A stretch of DNA of 64,000 nt from Thraustochytrium sp. TN22 (GCA_013306675.1 JABLUY010000044.1:62001-126000), one strand, 5' to 3'. Positions 1-9,681 are shown, counted from the first letter of the stretch. Notes: generated by a model not told the origin, from the sequence alone. Numbers and translations are program-made.

Positions 1-892
1 GGCGCGACGCCTTAGTGGGCACGTGGAAAATGACGATGCTGCCGGCCTTGGCGTGCTGCAGGGCGTAGGCGATGTGGTAGCGGACGGCGGAATCGCGCGG
101 CGGCTCGGCGCTGCCGCCAATGGCCGGGTCATTGCTCCAGACGTCGCCCATGGCGACAAGGTAGTCCTCGTCGTCGAGCACGCGCATCATGGCGCGACTG
201 AGGCGGCCGTGCGGCGGGCGGAACCAGCGCTGGCGCGAGCGGCGCGGTCCAAAGCGCATTGGGTCGAAGCGCGAGAGCACGTCCTCGGCACGCAGCAGCT
301 CAGCGCGGAAGTCGTCGGCGCTTAGCCGATGGTACGGCTTATCTTCGGGCATGTGGTTGCCGAGCTCGTGGCCGCTGTCCACCATGCGCTGCAGCGTACG
401 CTCGCTCTCGATGTTGGTCACAGAGGATGTCATGACAAAAAAGGTGACCTTGACCTTGTGGCCGTCCAGCAGGTCCAGCAAGTTTTGCATCTCCTTGGAC
501 GAGTTGCCTGGCGCGTCGTCCAGCGTGAGCACGACCTCCTGCCGGCTCGTGCGGAAGCGCCATACGCAACGCTCGTGGCCCCAGGTGGCGCCCATGCAGG
601 GCCTGCCCACGGTGAGTAGGTCCTCGAGCATGCCGCCTGCAATCAGCGACCAGAATGCGCGCAAGCAGCGTTGGCTTTTGCCGCCGAGGCGCGGCTCCAG
701 AATCGTGCCAATGGCGAGCAGCGGGACGACGAGGACCGCAAAGGGCATCACGACGAGCAGGCGCACGAGGGCCCCAAGGCGCGACGGCCACTCCGTGCTG
801 AGCTTGCGCGCCGCCACGCCCACCAGGTCCCTCTCGGCTGCCTCTGCCGGCGCCGGGGTCGCCAGCGCCGGTGGGACCGTGAAAGGCAGCAT
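1..892 (-). CDS. Membrane-anchored polysaccharide deacetylase (NodB/CE4 family), 3' end cut by window
   Basis: The frame opens at an ATG at 892, six codons after an in-frame TAA, and runs off the left edge after about 297 residues. Residues 38-57 are hydrophobic and look like a signal anchor, so the enzyme probably works in the secretory pathway or at the cell surface. The NodB homology domain begins near residue 119. It shows the catalytic TLDDAP motif (Asp125-Asp126), the GHELGNH metal-site motif (His175, His180) and the RPPHG motif at 225-229. CE4 enzymes remove N- or O-acetyl groups from chitin-like or other polysaccharides using a divalent metal. The region after GNH departs from the textbook H-S/T-x-x-H form, with the next His at 188. 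The substrate cannot be told. The family is firm; localisation is inferred from the hydrophobic segment. Confidence 0.85.
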   Translation of the reverse strand, partial: MLPFTVPPALATPAPAEAAERDLVGVAARKLSTEWPSRLGALVRLLVVMPFAVLVVPLLAIGTILEPRLGGKSQRCLRAFWSLIAGGMLEDLLTVGRPCMGATWGHERCVWRFRTSRQEVVLTLDDAPGNSSKEMQNLLDLLDGHKVKVTFFVMTSSVTNIESERTLQRMVDSGHELGNHMPEDKPYHRLSADDFRAELLRAEDVLSRFDPMRFGPRRSRQRWFRPPHGRLSRAMMRVLDDEDYLVAMGDVWSNDPAIGGSAEPPRDSAVRYHIAYALQHAKAGSIVIFHVPTKASR

Positions 893-1303
893 GCTCGCGA
901 CCTCGCGTTAGCGCGCGCCCGCTGCCGCGCCGGAGCCTGCGCTTGCCGATGCCATTCTGCGGCGGCCCCGTGGACGGCGGCACCTCGCCGCCTTGCACCC
1001 CGACCCGCCAGCGCTCTAACGGCAGACGCAGGGCCGCTGCCGCACCTCCACGCCCACCCGCTGCGCCCTTGTGCACGCAAGCTTGTCTGACAGTGACTGA
1101 GGAGCAGCACTCGGAGGGGCGCTGCAAGTGCAGGAGGAGCGAGCTGTGATGCACCAGCACCGCGCTTCGAGGACTTCTCTGCACCTCCAAGGGCCAAGGC
1201 CGCGGCTTGTGCACGCGCGAGCACAGCGCCGCACAGTGCGGCACACGCGCCCGGGGCCGACGCGGGCCGACGCGGGAGCGACACGTACTTCATGCCCCGT
1301 AAT

Positions 1304-1334
1304 TAGCTAGAGCTCTAGCTAGCGCTAGCTAGTC
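1304..1334. repeat. Palindromic GCTA/CTAG tract
   Basis: Positions 1304-1321 form a perfect 18-base palindrome centred on GAGCTC. More GCTAGC units follow to about 1334. It lies about 410 bp upstream of the deacetylase start on the minus strand and belongs to a set of similar tracts in this window. Confidence 0.8.
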
Positions 1335-2104
1335 GCTCGCTCGTGGAGCGTGTCGGTGGCCTTGACCACCTTGCCAGGGGACCCGGACGGGCCGGACTCC
1401 AAGTTGGGCGGGCGGGGCTGCACACGGTCATCAGGGGAGGACGTTAGCTTGCGTCACGGTCGGCGCGCCACCAGTGCCCACTGGCACCACCACTGCACCG
1501 GTCACGGCAGGCGCACAAAGGGCGCACAAGACGTCCTCGCGATGCCAAGGGAACCACCGCCGAGGCGAAAGTCCGTCGCGAAAGGCCGGCGAGGCACCCG
1601 CGAGGCACCCAGACCCGATCAACGAGCGAGATGCTTTCGATCGGCCGGATGTGGCGCAAAATGAGCGCGAGTGCGTCGTGCGTGCTTCATCGCGGGAGCA
1701 GCGGCGCCTCTGGAGGAGGAGCCGCCGCTTTGTTGTGCCCGTCGAGTACAAGACATCGCTGTACAGCAATCTTCTAGCGCATCGGGCGGCGGCTCAATCT
1801 TGCTTCTGGCTGTGGCTGTCAACCTTCGCTTAGAAATGGCTTCGGGGAGGTCATCCGATGTTCGGCCTCACGTGCCGCAGTCGGCTGAGGTCGCACGCAT
1901 TGTGTAGAACACTACCCCGAATGCATCATTCCGCGGACTCCCTCGGCGCGCTTCAGTCCTGCACAGTTTGAGAGCGACGAACCGCCGGAGGCGTGGCTCA
2001 AATCCGCCCGACATTCTGGATCATGGAGCGGCCCGCGCTGCGCGAGGCGCTGCCTTGCAAGGCGGACAGCGGCATCCCACCGATATCCCTGAAGGTCGTC
2101 CTCC

Positions 2105-2142
2105 GAGTTCAAGTTCAAGTTCAAGTTCATGTTCAAGTTGAA
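2105..2142. repeat. Hexanucleotide microsatellite (AAGTTC)n
   Basis: About five copies of AAGTTC, one with a point change, in non-coding sequence. Confidence 0.85.
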
Positions 2143-2336
2143 GATCCTTTTCCAGAGCCAAATTTGGACCCCTTGGCTCACGTGACCCTTGTCCTCAGCC
2201 CCAGCTCGGCTCGGCCTAGCCAAGACCCCCGGCCCTAGTTGAGTTGAGTTGTCCTTTGATTTGCCCTCGCTTGCTTGTAATGTGTTCCGTGCACCCGCCG
2301 ACTCCGAGCCCCTCCACTGCAAGGTAACATAGTTAC

Positions 2337-2352
2337 TACTACCATGGTAGTA
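2337..2352. repeat. 16-base perfect palindrome
   Basis: TACTACCATGGTAGTA is a perfect self-complementary 16-mer, flanked by further imperfect symmetry. It sits in an AT-richer pocket of otherwise GC-rich intergenic DNA. Confidence 0.7.
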
Positions 2353-3736
2353 AGTTAGGCCCTGCAGCTACTCTGACAGAGATGATGACTCATTTGACTC
2401 CTGGGTCAGAGGTCCGAGTCAGTTGCGCGTCCGGCCAGCCAGCCAGCCTGAGACTGACAGTGAGTGGCAAACCGCAGGCTGACAGCGGCCAGCGGCCAAG
2501 ATGACGTCAGCTTCATCGATGGAGGAGAATCGTCACCTCCTCCTGCCGAAACCTGCGGGCTGGCGGCTGCGCCGGTGCTGCCGTGCCAAGGGGTCTGTGT
2601 CGCGACGGAATGAGCCTTCCGAGCTAGAGCAAGCATGCTCGCCTGCCATGCCAGCTCCTGCAGCCAGGTAGACCAGTGCCAAGCTGACGCCGCCAGGCTA
2701 CGGCCCTACCTGGGACGCGCGACAGCGTGAGAAGAGTTGCGGATCGCGCTTGAGCGCGGCGATGGCGTCGACGGATTTCGGCCGCGCCGCGAGTGGTTCC
2801 CCTGCCCCTGTCCCGGCGGTGCTGGCAGGCCGCAGACAATCGGCCCAGTCGTCGCCTGTGTAGGCGATGGAAACCACGTGGGCCCAGGTGGGCACCGCAG
2901 GACAAACAAATGGGGCACCCGGCACCGCAGGCCGGGGGCTAGGCTTCCCGGGAGGCGTTGGCAAAACTGCCCCGAGGGGCAACTAGCCTTGGTGGGGCGC
3001 GGGGTTCGGGATCAGGACGCCCAGCCGCCGGTGGTGGGCATCTGCTGTGCGTGCTGTGCGGCCGGCCCTCCAGCGAGCCGCAAATTCGCCGCAGGAGCAC
3101 GCAAAGATCGAGGGGACTGCCGAGCAAGTCGATGGGTGGTGTAGAACAGGCGGCGACCTTCCGCGCCGTCCGAGGCTGGAGGAACCGGAGGTACCCGTGC
3201 GCCGCCTCGCGGCTGCGGCGGAGGTTCGTGCCTTCGCTTTGCAGTGCCCGTTGAAAGCGCCGCCTGCGTCTCATGCTGCCAGCTTCCGCTGTGGCACCAC
3301 AGCGTCGGGCAGTTGTTGCGCCGTGGCGGCACAGAAACTGTGGTGCGGTCTGAGCCGGAACGCTGCCGCACGCAAAAGGCTGGCCAACCGAGGATTGCAC
3401 CGCAAGCTCGCGCACTCGCAGCAGCTTACCTCACGTTTCGCGCCGCCTCGTCCGTCCAGGCGCGCCGCGCCGTCCACCGTGCAGAGCAGCGCAGCGCGAA
3501 GCATCGTGACGCAGCGCGGCGTAGAAGGCACGGCGGCGGGGGCGTCTCTGGCAAAGCCTCCTCGGCCCGGGTGCCCGGATCCAACCGCAGCTGCGGGCTG
3601 CTGTGGGGTCCTTGCAACACCTTGCACGCAAGAGGAGACGAGGCGAGACGGACGAGAGACGATGCGAGGCAAGGCAAGGCGAGACGAGGCGAGAAGGAAA
3701 CGCACCCAGTCACCAGCGAGAGGCGGCGGCTGGCGC

Positions 3737-3812
3737 GGCACGTAGGCACGTAGGCACGTAGGCACGTAGGCAGGCAGGCAGGCAGGCAGGCACGCACGCA
3801 CGCAAGCAGGCA
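3737..3812. repeat. Tandem GGCACGTA then GGCA/CGCA array
   Basis: Four copies of the 8-mer GGCACGTA run into (GGCA)n and then CGCA units. It lies about 290 bp upstream of the KIX-like gene. Confidence 0.85.
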
Positions 3813-3873
3813 GACCCCCAAGGCGCTCGCAACGCGCTGGGCCGCGGCAGAGAGCCGCGGCCGCACGACGAGG

Positions 3874-3892
3874 GCTAGCTAGCTAGCTAGCT
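3874..3892. repeat. (GCTA)n tract upstream of KIX-like gene
   Basis: Nineteen bases of uninterrupted GCTA, self-complementary, about 205 bp before the ATG at 4098. It is similar in sequence and position to tracts before several other genes here. Confidence 0.8.
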
Positions 3893-4097
3893 GCGCGCGC
3901 GCCAGTGCAGCCGAGACGAGACGTGCAGCATCGTGTACTGCAGCAAGCTGCGCAGTGCGCAGCAAGACGCGCTCGCTCGCGGGCCGGCTGGCTGGCCGGC
4001 AGGTCCTTCGCTCGTGTCGTCCTCGTCGCGTCGCGTCTCGTCGCGTCTGCGTGGTGGGCAGCTCTCTGGCTGCCCGCGCGAACCACGCGCATGGTCC

Positions 4098-4841
4098 ATG
4101 AAGCGTGTGGACAGCGACGTGTCATCAAAACGCAGCAACGAAGGCGAGCTCGTCAACGAGCGGCTCCGGTATCGAGGGACTAGCAGCAGTAGCGGCTCTT
4201 CACGGACCAAAGTAGGCAAGGACCTCGTGCTGCATATCGTCAAGCTCGCGTACCAGCTGCGCCTCCGCGAGGAGCTCCTCACGAGAACGGTTCCGGCGCG
4301 CGAGCGCCTCGTTAGGTGCCACTGCCGCGACCCGGACTTCATGGAGGTGGCTGTGTCCGTGGACCGTCTCCTGCTCGCGCACGCCAGCACGTCTGCCCCG
4401 GAGTACGCGCACCTGAAAGAGGTCGCGCTGCGCCCGGTCATGCGGACTCTTGACACGCTGCACTTCGAGGTGCTCCCGGCCGAGCCGCAGACCCGCCTTG
4501 AGGACCCGCCGCGCCACTGGCAGCTCGTCGAGGGCCATCAAAACGAGCGCCGCGCGCTCATGCGCAGCGTTGGCCGCTTCCTCTCCCGGAAGCGTCCACT
4601 CGCGCCCAGCCCTTGGCTCGAGGAGTTCCACCGCATGCTGCCCCGCGTCGAACGATCCCTCTACCTGGCGGCTCCTTCGCTCGAGGCATACCAGGATGAA
4701 GGCACGCTGCCGACGCGACTCGAGGAGCTCTTCCACAAGATCTCCGCACTCGCCGCATCCCTGTCTCCGAGCCACACGTTGTCCACGGCCGGCTGGCTAG
4801 AGGAAGAGAACCCTTTTGCCGAAGAGCCCGATGACGAGTAG
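4098..4841 (+). CDS. KIX-like domain protein (247 aa)
   Basis: I start at the ATG at 4098 because the in-frame sequence before it is low-complexity and unlike protein. After a Ser-rich N-terminus come two helical segments. Residues ~145-225 then resemble a KIX fold: a Trp near the start (PRHWQLVEGH), a basic helix (MRSVGRFLSRKR), VERSLYLAAPS, and LEELFHKI. This order of conserved positions is like the KIX domains of plant/protist Mediator subunit 15 and CBP/p300, which bind activation domains. The acidic end (NPFAEEPDDE) follows. It is much shorter than MED15 or CBP. By inference it is a nuclear co-activator-type binding protein, but the match is from pattern recognition only. An unrelated small helical protein is the alternative. 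Confidence 0.6.
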   Translation: MKRVDSDVSSKRSNEGELVNERLRYRGTSSSSGSSRTKVGKDLVLHIVKLAYQLRLREELLTRTVPARERLVRCHCRDPDFMEVAVSVDRLLLAHASTSAPEYAHLKEVALRPVMRTLDTLHFEVLPAEPQTRLEDPPRHWQLVEGHQNERRALMRSVGRFLSRKRPLAPSPWLEEFHRMLPRVERSLYLAAPSLEAYQDEGTLPTRLEELFHKISALAASLSPSHTLSTAGWLEEENPFAEEPDDE

Positions 4842-5233
4842 GAGACTCAGACGCGGTTCTGCGCGTCCTTTTCAACGGCCTCCTCTGCCGTCCACTTCCT
4901 CCATTTGCTGAAGAGCCCGACTGAAGAGCCCGACGACATGGGGGACGTCAATGTCCTTCTCGTCATCTGTTGCCTCTTCATCCGTCCTTTGCCCTCCCCC
5001 CCTCCCCCCCCCCCGGCCCCCAAGATTCGATGAACATTGATTGCAGCAAGGTCCCCCCGCAGGGTGCCTCAAGACAGACGAAGATACCCCGACCAAGCGT
5101 CTGCTCGCAAAACGCTTCGCGCGCAACATCCCTCCCCACTTGTCGTATTACCTTATCGAGTACATTCTTACGCACGTATTGTGTTCGATCCCACTGTCAT
5201 TGCGCGCGATACGCACAGGTACGCAACGTCGCG
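4842..5233. other. Convergent 3' intergenic region
   Basis: It lies between the stop codons of the KIX-like gene and the poly(A) polymerase gene. It contains a C-rich tract at 4993-5014 and two further copies of the 11-mer GAAGAGCCCGA (near 4911 and 4923), which also occurs in the end of the KIX-like coding region near 4821. I see no gene. Confidence 0.6.
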
Positions 5234-7942
5234 TCAGAGCAAGGTCTGCCACTTGGACCGCAGGAGCTTGCGCAGCACCACCGGCTTGAGGGTGGCACGC
5301 GAGGTCGACGGCGCGACCGACGCCACCTCAAGCTCCTTGAGCAGAATGGCGTGTGCGTTGCGAAATGTGGCTAGAACTTCGTGAATGCGGTACGAGGCCT
5401 TGGACACATTCAAGTTGGGCCAAAACGGATTGTCGATTGTAATGGGCTGCGGCGCGGCGCGAGAGTGCTCCGGGCGTGACGTGATGCTGTAAAAGGCGCC
5501 GCTGCCGATGACCGTGATGCCCACACGGTCCGGCTTGAAGTGGTAGCCGTAGAACTCCAGAAAGCCCAGAAGATCGGCACCAAGTACCGCCTCGTCCACT
5601 TCATCGTTCTCGCCCTCCTTCTCGCTTGACGCCTGCAGAGTCTCCTGCTGCAGAGTCTTCTGCTTCTGCTTCAGCTGCTCTGGTTGTTGTTGCTGCGGTT
5701 GCTGCGGCGGGCGACCCTGAGGCTGGCCCGGCCGCGGTGGTGTCTGCTCGTGCGTCTTACGAAGCACGCGCATCCACTCCAAGTGGTGCGCGGCCTCCGA
5801 GGTGGGCCAGTCCGCGAGCTGGCGCCGGTACGCAAGCGCGTCCGCGCTGGCGGCCGCGGCGGTTTGCGACGGCGGCACCGGGACGGGTGCACTGACAAGG
5901 CCCGTCGCTTGGTGCTGCACGTAGGCCGGCGGTGGCGCACGCGCGTCGGGCCAGTCCGCGAGCTGTCGCTGGTAGGCAAACTGCGCGGCGTGCGGCGTGG
6001 GCAGCACCGTGCTGGAGCCCTCTTGTTTGGAGAAGCGCGGCCGCATCGCGCCCTGCTTGGCACCCTCGCTGCCCGCCTTGAACTGCAGGTACCGCAGCAC
6101 GAGGAGCGCAAGCGAGACGGAGCTCAGGCCCCCGTTGTACGCGTCCAGCAGGCCGCGCTCTTGCAGCAGCTGCTTGAGCATGAGAGTGAGCGGCAGTAGC
6201 GTCGGGTGCTGGCCGCGCTCGCGCGCTAGAAGCTCCGAGGAGAGCGCGAAGGAGTGCCCGTTCAGGTGCGCACTACTAATGTCCACCTCGCAGCACATGG
6301 GGCACAGGTGGCTCGCACTCTTTGCGTGTGTGTCCTCGGCCTCGCCGTTGAGCGCCAGCAGACAGGTGGACAGCCGGACGATGAACATTTGCGAGCTGCG
6401 GATGAGCCGCGCGCGCCGCACCCACGCCTCCACCACGAAGGCGTTCTGCAGCATCTCCAGCTGATCCGAGACGGCCATGCGGAACATGGAGCACGAGCCG
6501 CTCGAGCCGTAGCTCGCCGCGCTGCCCATGTGGCCCATGTACGAGGGCGACGCGTAGCACACGTCTTGCCTATGCACAAAGTACAGGTCGACGTCGCTCG
6601 AGGGAAGCGCCAGTCCGCACGCATGCGAACCGAAGAGCTGCACGCGAGCGCATGGGAACACGCTCTGAATCACCGTCTGCACGCGCCACTGCAACTCTTG
6701 GCGCCACTTGGCCTTGCGCTCCAGCGTGCTCCGCAGCTGATGCACGAGCTGCTTCACCTCGTGGCCTAGCCGCCGCATTGCTTCTGTCTGGGTTCCTTCC
6801 GCCTTGGTTTCCGGCGGAGGGCCTGGCGTTCTTGCGGCGCTCCCTGTCGTCTCAAGTGTCTGCGGAGGTTCTCTCCTTCCGCCGTTGCATTCGTCTTTGC
6901 CGTGGTCGTGGCCGTGGCCGTTGCCGGCGCTGCTGCTCCCTCCCTTGCGTGAGATGCGCGAGACTTCGGTCCACCCGGCCGCGTCGACGGCATCCTCGGC
7001 GTTCACCAAGTTCTCCGCGGGCGCCTCCTGGGCGTCGACGGCAGCCGCTTCGGCAATCTCGGCGACCGCCGCGGCCTCTGTGAGCTCTTCAGGCTCTGCG
7101 GACCGCGCAGTTTGCGGTTTGGTGCGCTTCTTCTTTTTGGCCCGTTTCGCCTTCTTCTTGGCGGCCTTGGTCGTGGCGGCATTGAGGTCGTGGCTGTCGT
7201 TTTCGAGCGGTTCTGGATCGCGTCCGCGACGCAAGCGGCTCTGCAGCCTGCGCACGGCCGTAGCAAAGCGCTCGTAGTCGGTGCCACGCGCCTGTGTGAC
7301 TTCGCGAAGGATGGCGTCCCAGCGCGCCTGCACGGCCGGCTCGGCCGGCGCGTAGGACAGCGAGACAAAGCTTAGCTCCTGGCTCCCCGCCACAGGCCGC
7401 ATGTCGGCGAGGTCAGCGCGCACAAAGCGGTGCAGCAGTGCGAAGAGGCAGGCGTCCATGGCTGCCTCACTCCTGCAGGCCAGGCGGTAGCGGTAGGTCG
7501 GGCGCACGCCCCTGTTGGCGCCGGGCGTGAGCCTGCGCAGCAGCAGCTCCGCGCGAGCGCCCTGCACGCCGGCGAAAGCCTCCCAGTCGCCGCAGCCGGA
7601 CGCGCAGTAGTGCCAGAGCGCCGGTCGGACGTCCATGTCGTCCTCCGGTGTGGGCTCGGCGTCCTGCGCGGCGTCCGCGGCGTCCTTGCCGCCATCCTTG
7701 CCGGCGGCCTTGCCGCCAGGCGCGAGCGTGGACCCGACCAGCTCGCGTACGCGCCGCTGCATCTCCTCCTTTGTGATCTCGCCCTGCATGAGCTGCGCCT
7801 GCACGCGCAGCAGCGCTTCCTCGTGCTCGCGGCACGCGTGTTGGTGCTTGGACGACAGCACCCAGCGGTGCAGCGCCACGTAGAACGGCGCCTCCGCCTT
7901 GCGCCGCTGCCGCACCTCCTGCACGCGCGACGCGCCCCGCAT
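5234..7942 (-). CDS. Non-canonical poly(A) polymerase / nucleotidyltransferase, TENT4 (Trf4/5, PAPD5/7)-like
   Basis: ATG at 7942; 902 residues. The nucleotidyltransferase core has GSHACGL (Gly438-Ser439) followed by SSDVDLYF, giving metal-binding Asp450 and Asp452. A third Asp sits in EVDIS at 554. The PAP/25A-associated region follows (KQLLQERGLL near 590, GGLSSVSLALLVLRYLQ near 603) with the second motif LLGFLEFYGYHF near 795. TENT4 enzymes add short A or mixed tails to nuclear RNAs in TRAMP-like surveillance or to mRNAs. The spacing between the second and third Asp (102 residues) is about 45 longer than in yeast Trf4, and the insert holds a Cys-rich LCPMCC. The first 430 residues carry a Lys-rich, disordered stretch. 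Family assignment is firm; subfamily is inferred. Confidence 0.88.
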   Translation of the reverse strand: MRGASRVQEVRQRRKAEAPFYVALHRWVLSSKHQHACREHEEALLRVQAQLMQGEITKEEMQRRVRELVGSTLAPGGKAAGKDGGKDAADAAQDAEPTPEDDMDVRPALWHYCASGCGDWEAFAGVQGARAELLLRRLTPGANRGVRPTYRYRLACRSEAAMDACLFALLHRFVRADLADMRPVAGSQELSFVSLSYAPAEPAVQARWDAILREVTQARGTDYERFATAVRRLQSRLRRGRDPEPLENDSHDLNAATTKAAKKKAKRAKKKKRTKPQTARSAEPEELTEAAAVAEIAEAAAVDAQEAPAENLVNAEDAVDAAGWTEVSRISRKGGSSSAGNGHGHDHGKDECNGGRREPPQTLETTGSAARTPGPPPETKAEGTQTEAMRRLGHEVKQLVHQLRSTLERKAKWRQELQWRVQTVIQSVFPCARVQLFGSHACGLALPSSDVDLYFVHRQDVCYASPSYMGHMGSAASYGSSGSCSMFRMAVSDQLEMLQNAFVVEAWVRRARLIRSSQMFIVRLSTCLLALNGEAEDTHAKSASHLCPMCCEVDISSAHLNGHSFALSSELLARERGQHPTLLPLTLMLKQLLQERGLLDAYNGGLSSVSLALLVLRYLQFKAGSEGAKQGAMRPRFSKQEGSSTVLPTPHAAQFAYQRQLADWPDARAPPPAYVQHQATGLVSAPVPVPPSQTAAAASADALAYRRQLADWPTSEAAHHLEWMRVLRKTHEQTPPRPGQPQGRPPQQPQQQQPEQLKQKQKTLQQETLQASSEKEGENDEVDEAVLGADLLGFLEFYGYHFKPDRVGITVIGSGAFYSITSRPEHSRAAPQPITIDNPFWPNLNVSKASYRIHEVLATFRNAHAILLKELEVASVAPSTSRATLKPVVLRKLLRSKWQTLL

Positions 7943-8284
7943 CGCGCGAGCCGCCCGCCCGCCCGCCCGCCCGCTTGCCCGCCCGCCCTTCGCGCGCCCA
8001 CCCCGCGCGCGCGCGTTCAAAAACCCTTCTCGGGCTCTGCCGGCGCCGCCCTCGTCCACTGCGCCGCCGTGACGCCTTTCTTGGCCGCCAGTTCCTTTTC
8101 AAAGTCCGTCGCCTCGCCTCGCTTCGCCGCCCTCGCCGTTGCCGCGACGCCCGCGGTCAGGCCTCGGCCGTCGCGTCGCGTCGCGTCGCGTCGCGTCGCG
8201 TCGCGTCGCGCCGCGCCGCGTCTTGCGTCTTGCGTCCTGCGTCCTGCGTCGCGCCGCGGCGCCGGGCGGCAGTCGCAAGAGAGG
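7943..8284. promoter_or_regulatory. Probable bidirectional promoter with (TCGCG)8
   Basis: The 342 bp between head-to-head start codons of the poly(A) polymerase and an unknown gene. A pentanucleotide run, eight copies of TCGCG, occupies 8171-8210, followed by CCGCG and CTGCGT-type repeats. Assignment as promoter is from position only. Confidence 0.5.
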
Positions 8285-9601
8285 ATGGCCGCCGGCATGG
8301 CCGGGCCGGGCGCGGCGCGCGAGCGCGAGCGCGCGGCGTCGTGCCGCGTGCTGTCGCTGCGGCGGCGCGTGGGCGGGACGCGCTTCGAGGTGCGCGGGCG
8401 GTCCGCCACCTCGCTGGTGGCGGTGCTGGAGCGGCACGTGGAGCGGGAGCAGCAAGGGGCCGGGGACAAGGTCGAAGACCAGGAGCTGCAGCAGCGCGCC
8501 GGCAAGGAGCAAGACGAGGTGGAGCTGACGCGGGATGAGGCGGAGGACGCGGAGGAGTGCGGGCTCATGCGGTTCTTTGACGGCGTGCAGCTCCTGCACG
8601 AGGGCGGCGAGGCGTCTACGGACGCGGCGCTCGCGCTGCTGGCCCAGGCGCGGGGCCTGGACCCGAGCAGCCGCGTTTTTGCGCAGTTTGCCGCGCTGCC
8701 GGAGACGGCGCCGCACCTCTGGCACGCGCTGCGCGCGCGCGAGCCGCGTCCGCTGCAGCGCTGCGACGAGGCCGTGCGATGTGCGCTCAGCTTTGGGAAC
8801 GCGCGACCGACCGCCATCGCGGCCGTGCAGGCGGCCCTCGCCGAGAATCGACGCCAAGCACCCAAGCGCCGGCACCTGCTCGCGCTGTGGGGGCTCGACG
8901 CCGTCGCGTCGCTGCTCACGGAGGAACTCATGCAGGCCTGTGACGGCCTGCTGGTGCTGGGCGCTGCAACGGACGACCCGGCGGCGCAGGCGCTCGTGAC
9001 GCGCGTCGTGGCACTGCAGGCCACCGGCGCCCAGGCCGGCGCCCTGCAAAAGCCGCTCTTCCTCGAGAGCGCCGGTCTCCCGGACTACCTGGACAACACC
9101 TCGCGCATCCACGACCGATTCCAGGTGACCCTCGTGGTGGGCGCCCGCGTCGGCGGCTGCGACGTTGGCCAGGAGGCCTCGATACTGCGCGACCTCACGG
9201 CGTGCGCGCAGCTCGCGCAGCGCGTGCTGGTGCTCGACTTTTGCTCGCCGGAGGAGCCCTCGCTGCCGCGTGCGCCCCTCGCGGTCTGCCGCGCCGTCGA
9301 CGCGGCCGAGCTCGTCTTGCGTTGCCGCGGCACCGCGGCGCCGCTCTCAGGCGAGGACGACCCCGTCCTTCTCTGGGCCGCGCAGCGCATGGGCCTGCTC
9401 GCGCCGGCGGACGCCCCGCGCGCAGCCCCAGAGCTGCCGCTGCGTACCTGGCAAGCGCTGGCCAAGGAGGCTGGTTTGACCACCAACTCCGTCGGGCTGG
9501 GCCCAGCGCGGTTGCTCGACGTGGTGCCTTCGCGGCCCCTGTACTTTTTCATGCTCTCGCTCGAGCGGTCTGACGACGCCGAGATGCGCGCCATGCCGTG
9601 A
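8285..9601 (+). CDS. Unknown protein, 438 aa
   Basis: I start at the ATG at 8285 (context GAGGATGGCC), the first in-frame Met after repeat-rich DNA. Base composition at third positions and the mix of hydrophobic and charged stretches look like a real protein. I recognise no family. Visible parts are a basic N-terminal 40 residues, an acidic linker at ~60-100, then an alternating helix/strand region with LVLGAATDDP, FQVTLVVGARVGG and QRVLVLDFCSPEEP, which suggests an alpha/beta fold. No signal peptide or membrane segment is seen. It is convergent with the small coiled-coil gene (stop codons 122 bp apart). Confidence 0.75.
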   Translation: MAAGMAGPGAARERERAASCRVLSLRRRVGGTRFEVRGRSATSLVAVLERHVEREQQGAGDKVEDQELQQRAGKEQDEVELTRDEAEDAEECGLMRFFDGVQLLHEGGEASTDAALALLAQARGLDPSSRVFAQFAALPETAPHLWHALRAREPRPLQRCDEAVRCALSFGNARPTAIAAVQAALAENRRQAPKRRHLLALWGLDAVASLLTEELMQACDGLLVLGAATDDPAAQALVTRVVALQATGAQAGALQKPLFLESAGLPDYLDNTSRIHDRFQVTLVVGARVGGCDVGQEASILRDLTACAQLAQRVLVLDFCSPEEPSLPRAPLAVCRAVDAAELVLRCRGTAAPLSGEDDPVLLWAAQRMGLLAPADAPRAAPELPLRTWQALAKEAGLTTNSVGLGPARLLDVVPSRPLYFFMLSLERSDDAEMRAMP

Positions 9602-9681
9602 CTCGGAGTGCAAGACTCGGACAGCCAGCCAGCCGCCTGTAGGGTAGAGAACTTCCGTAATTTATCCATCATCATCATGAT

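Larger units (their letters stand above)
893..4097. other. 3.2 kb gene-poor tract between divergent genes
   Basis: No long frame here has convincing protein-like content. The tract separates the head-to-head deacetylase and KIX-like genes. It holds palindromes at 1304-1321 and 2337-2352, a hexanucleotide run near 2105, a GGCACGTA/GGCA tandem array at 3737-3812 and a GCTA tract at 3874-3892. On the minus strand, 2710-2920 looks weakly like an exon ending in a GTAGGG donor, with a possible acceptor near 2654. I list that as a finding, not as a gene. Confidence 0.6.

Noticed and set aside
3737-3812. GGCACGTA array as a CRISPR-like repeat
   Set aside because: Units are directly adjacent 8-mers with no spacers, in eukaryotic DNA: a microsatellite.
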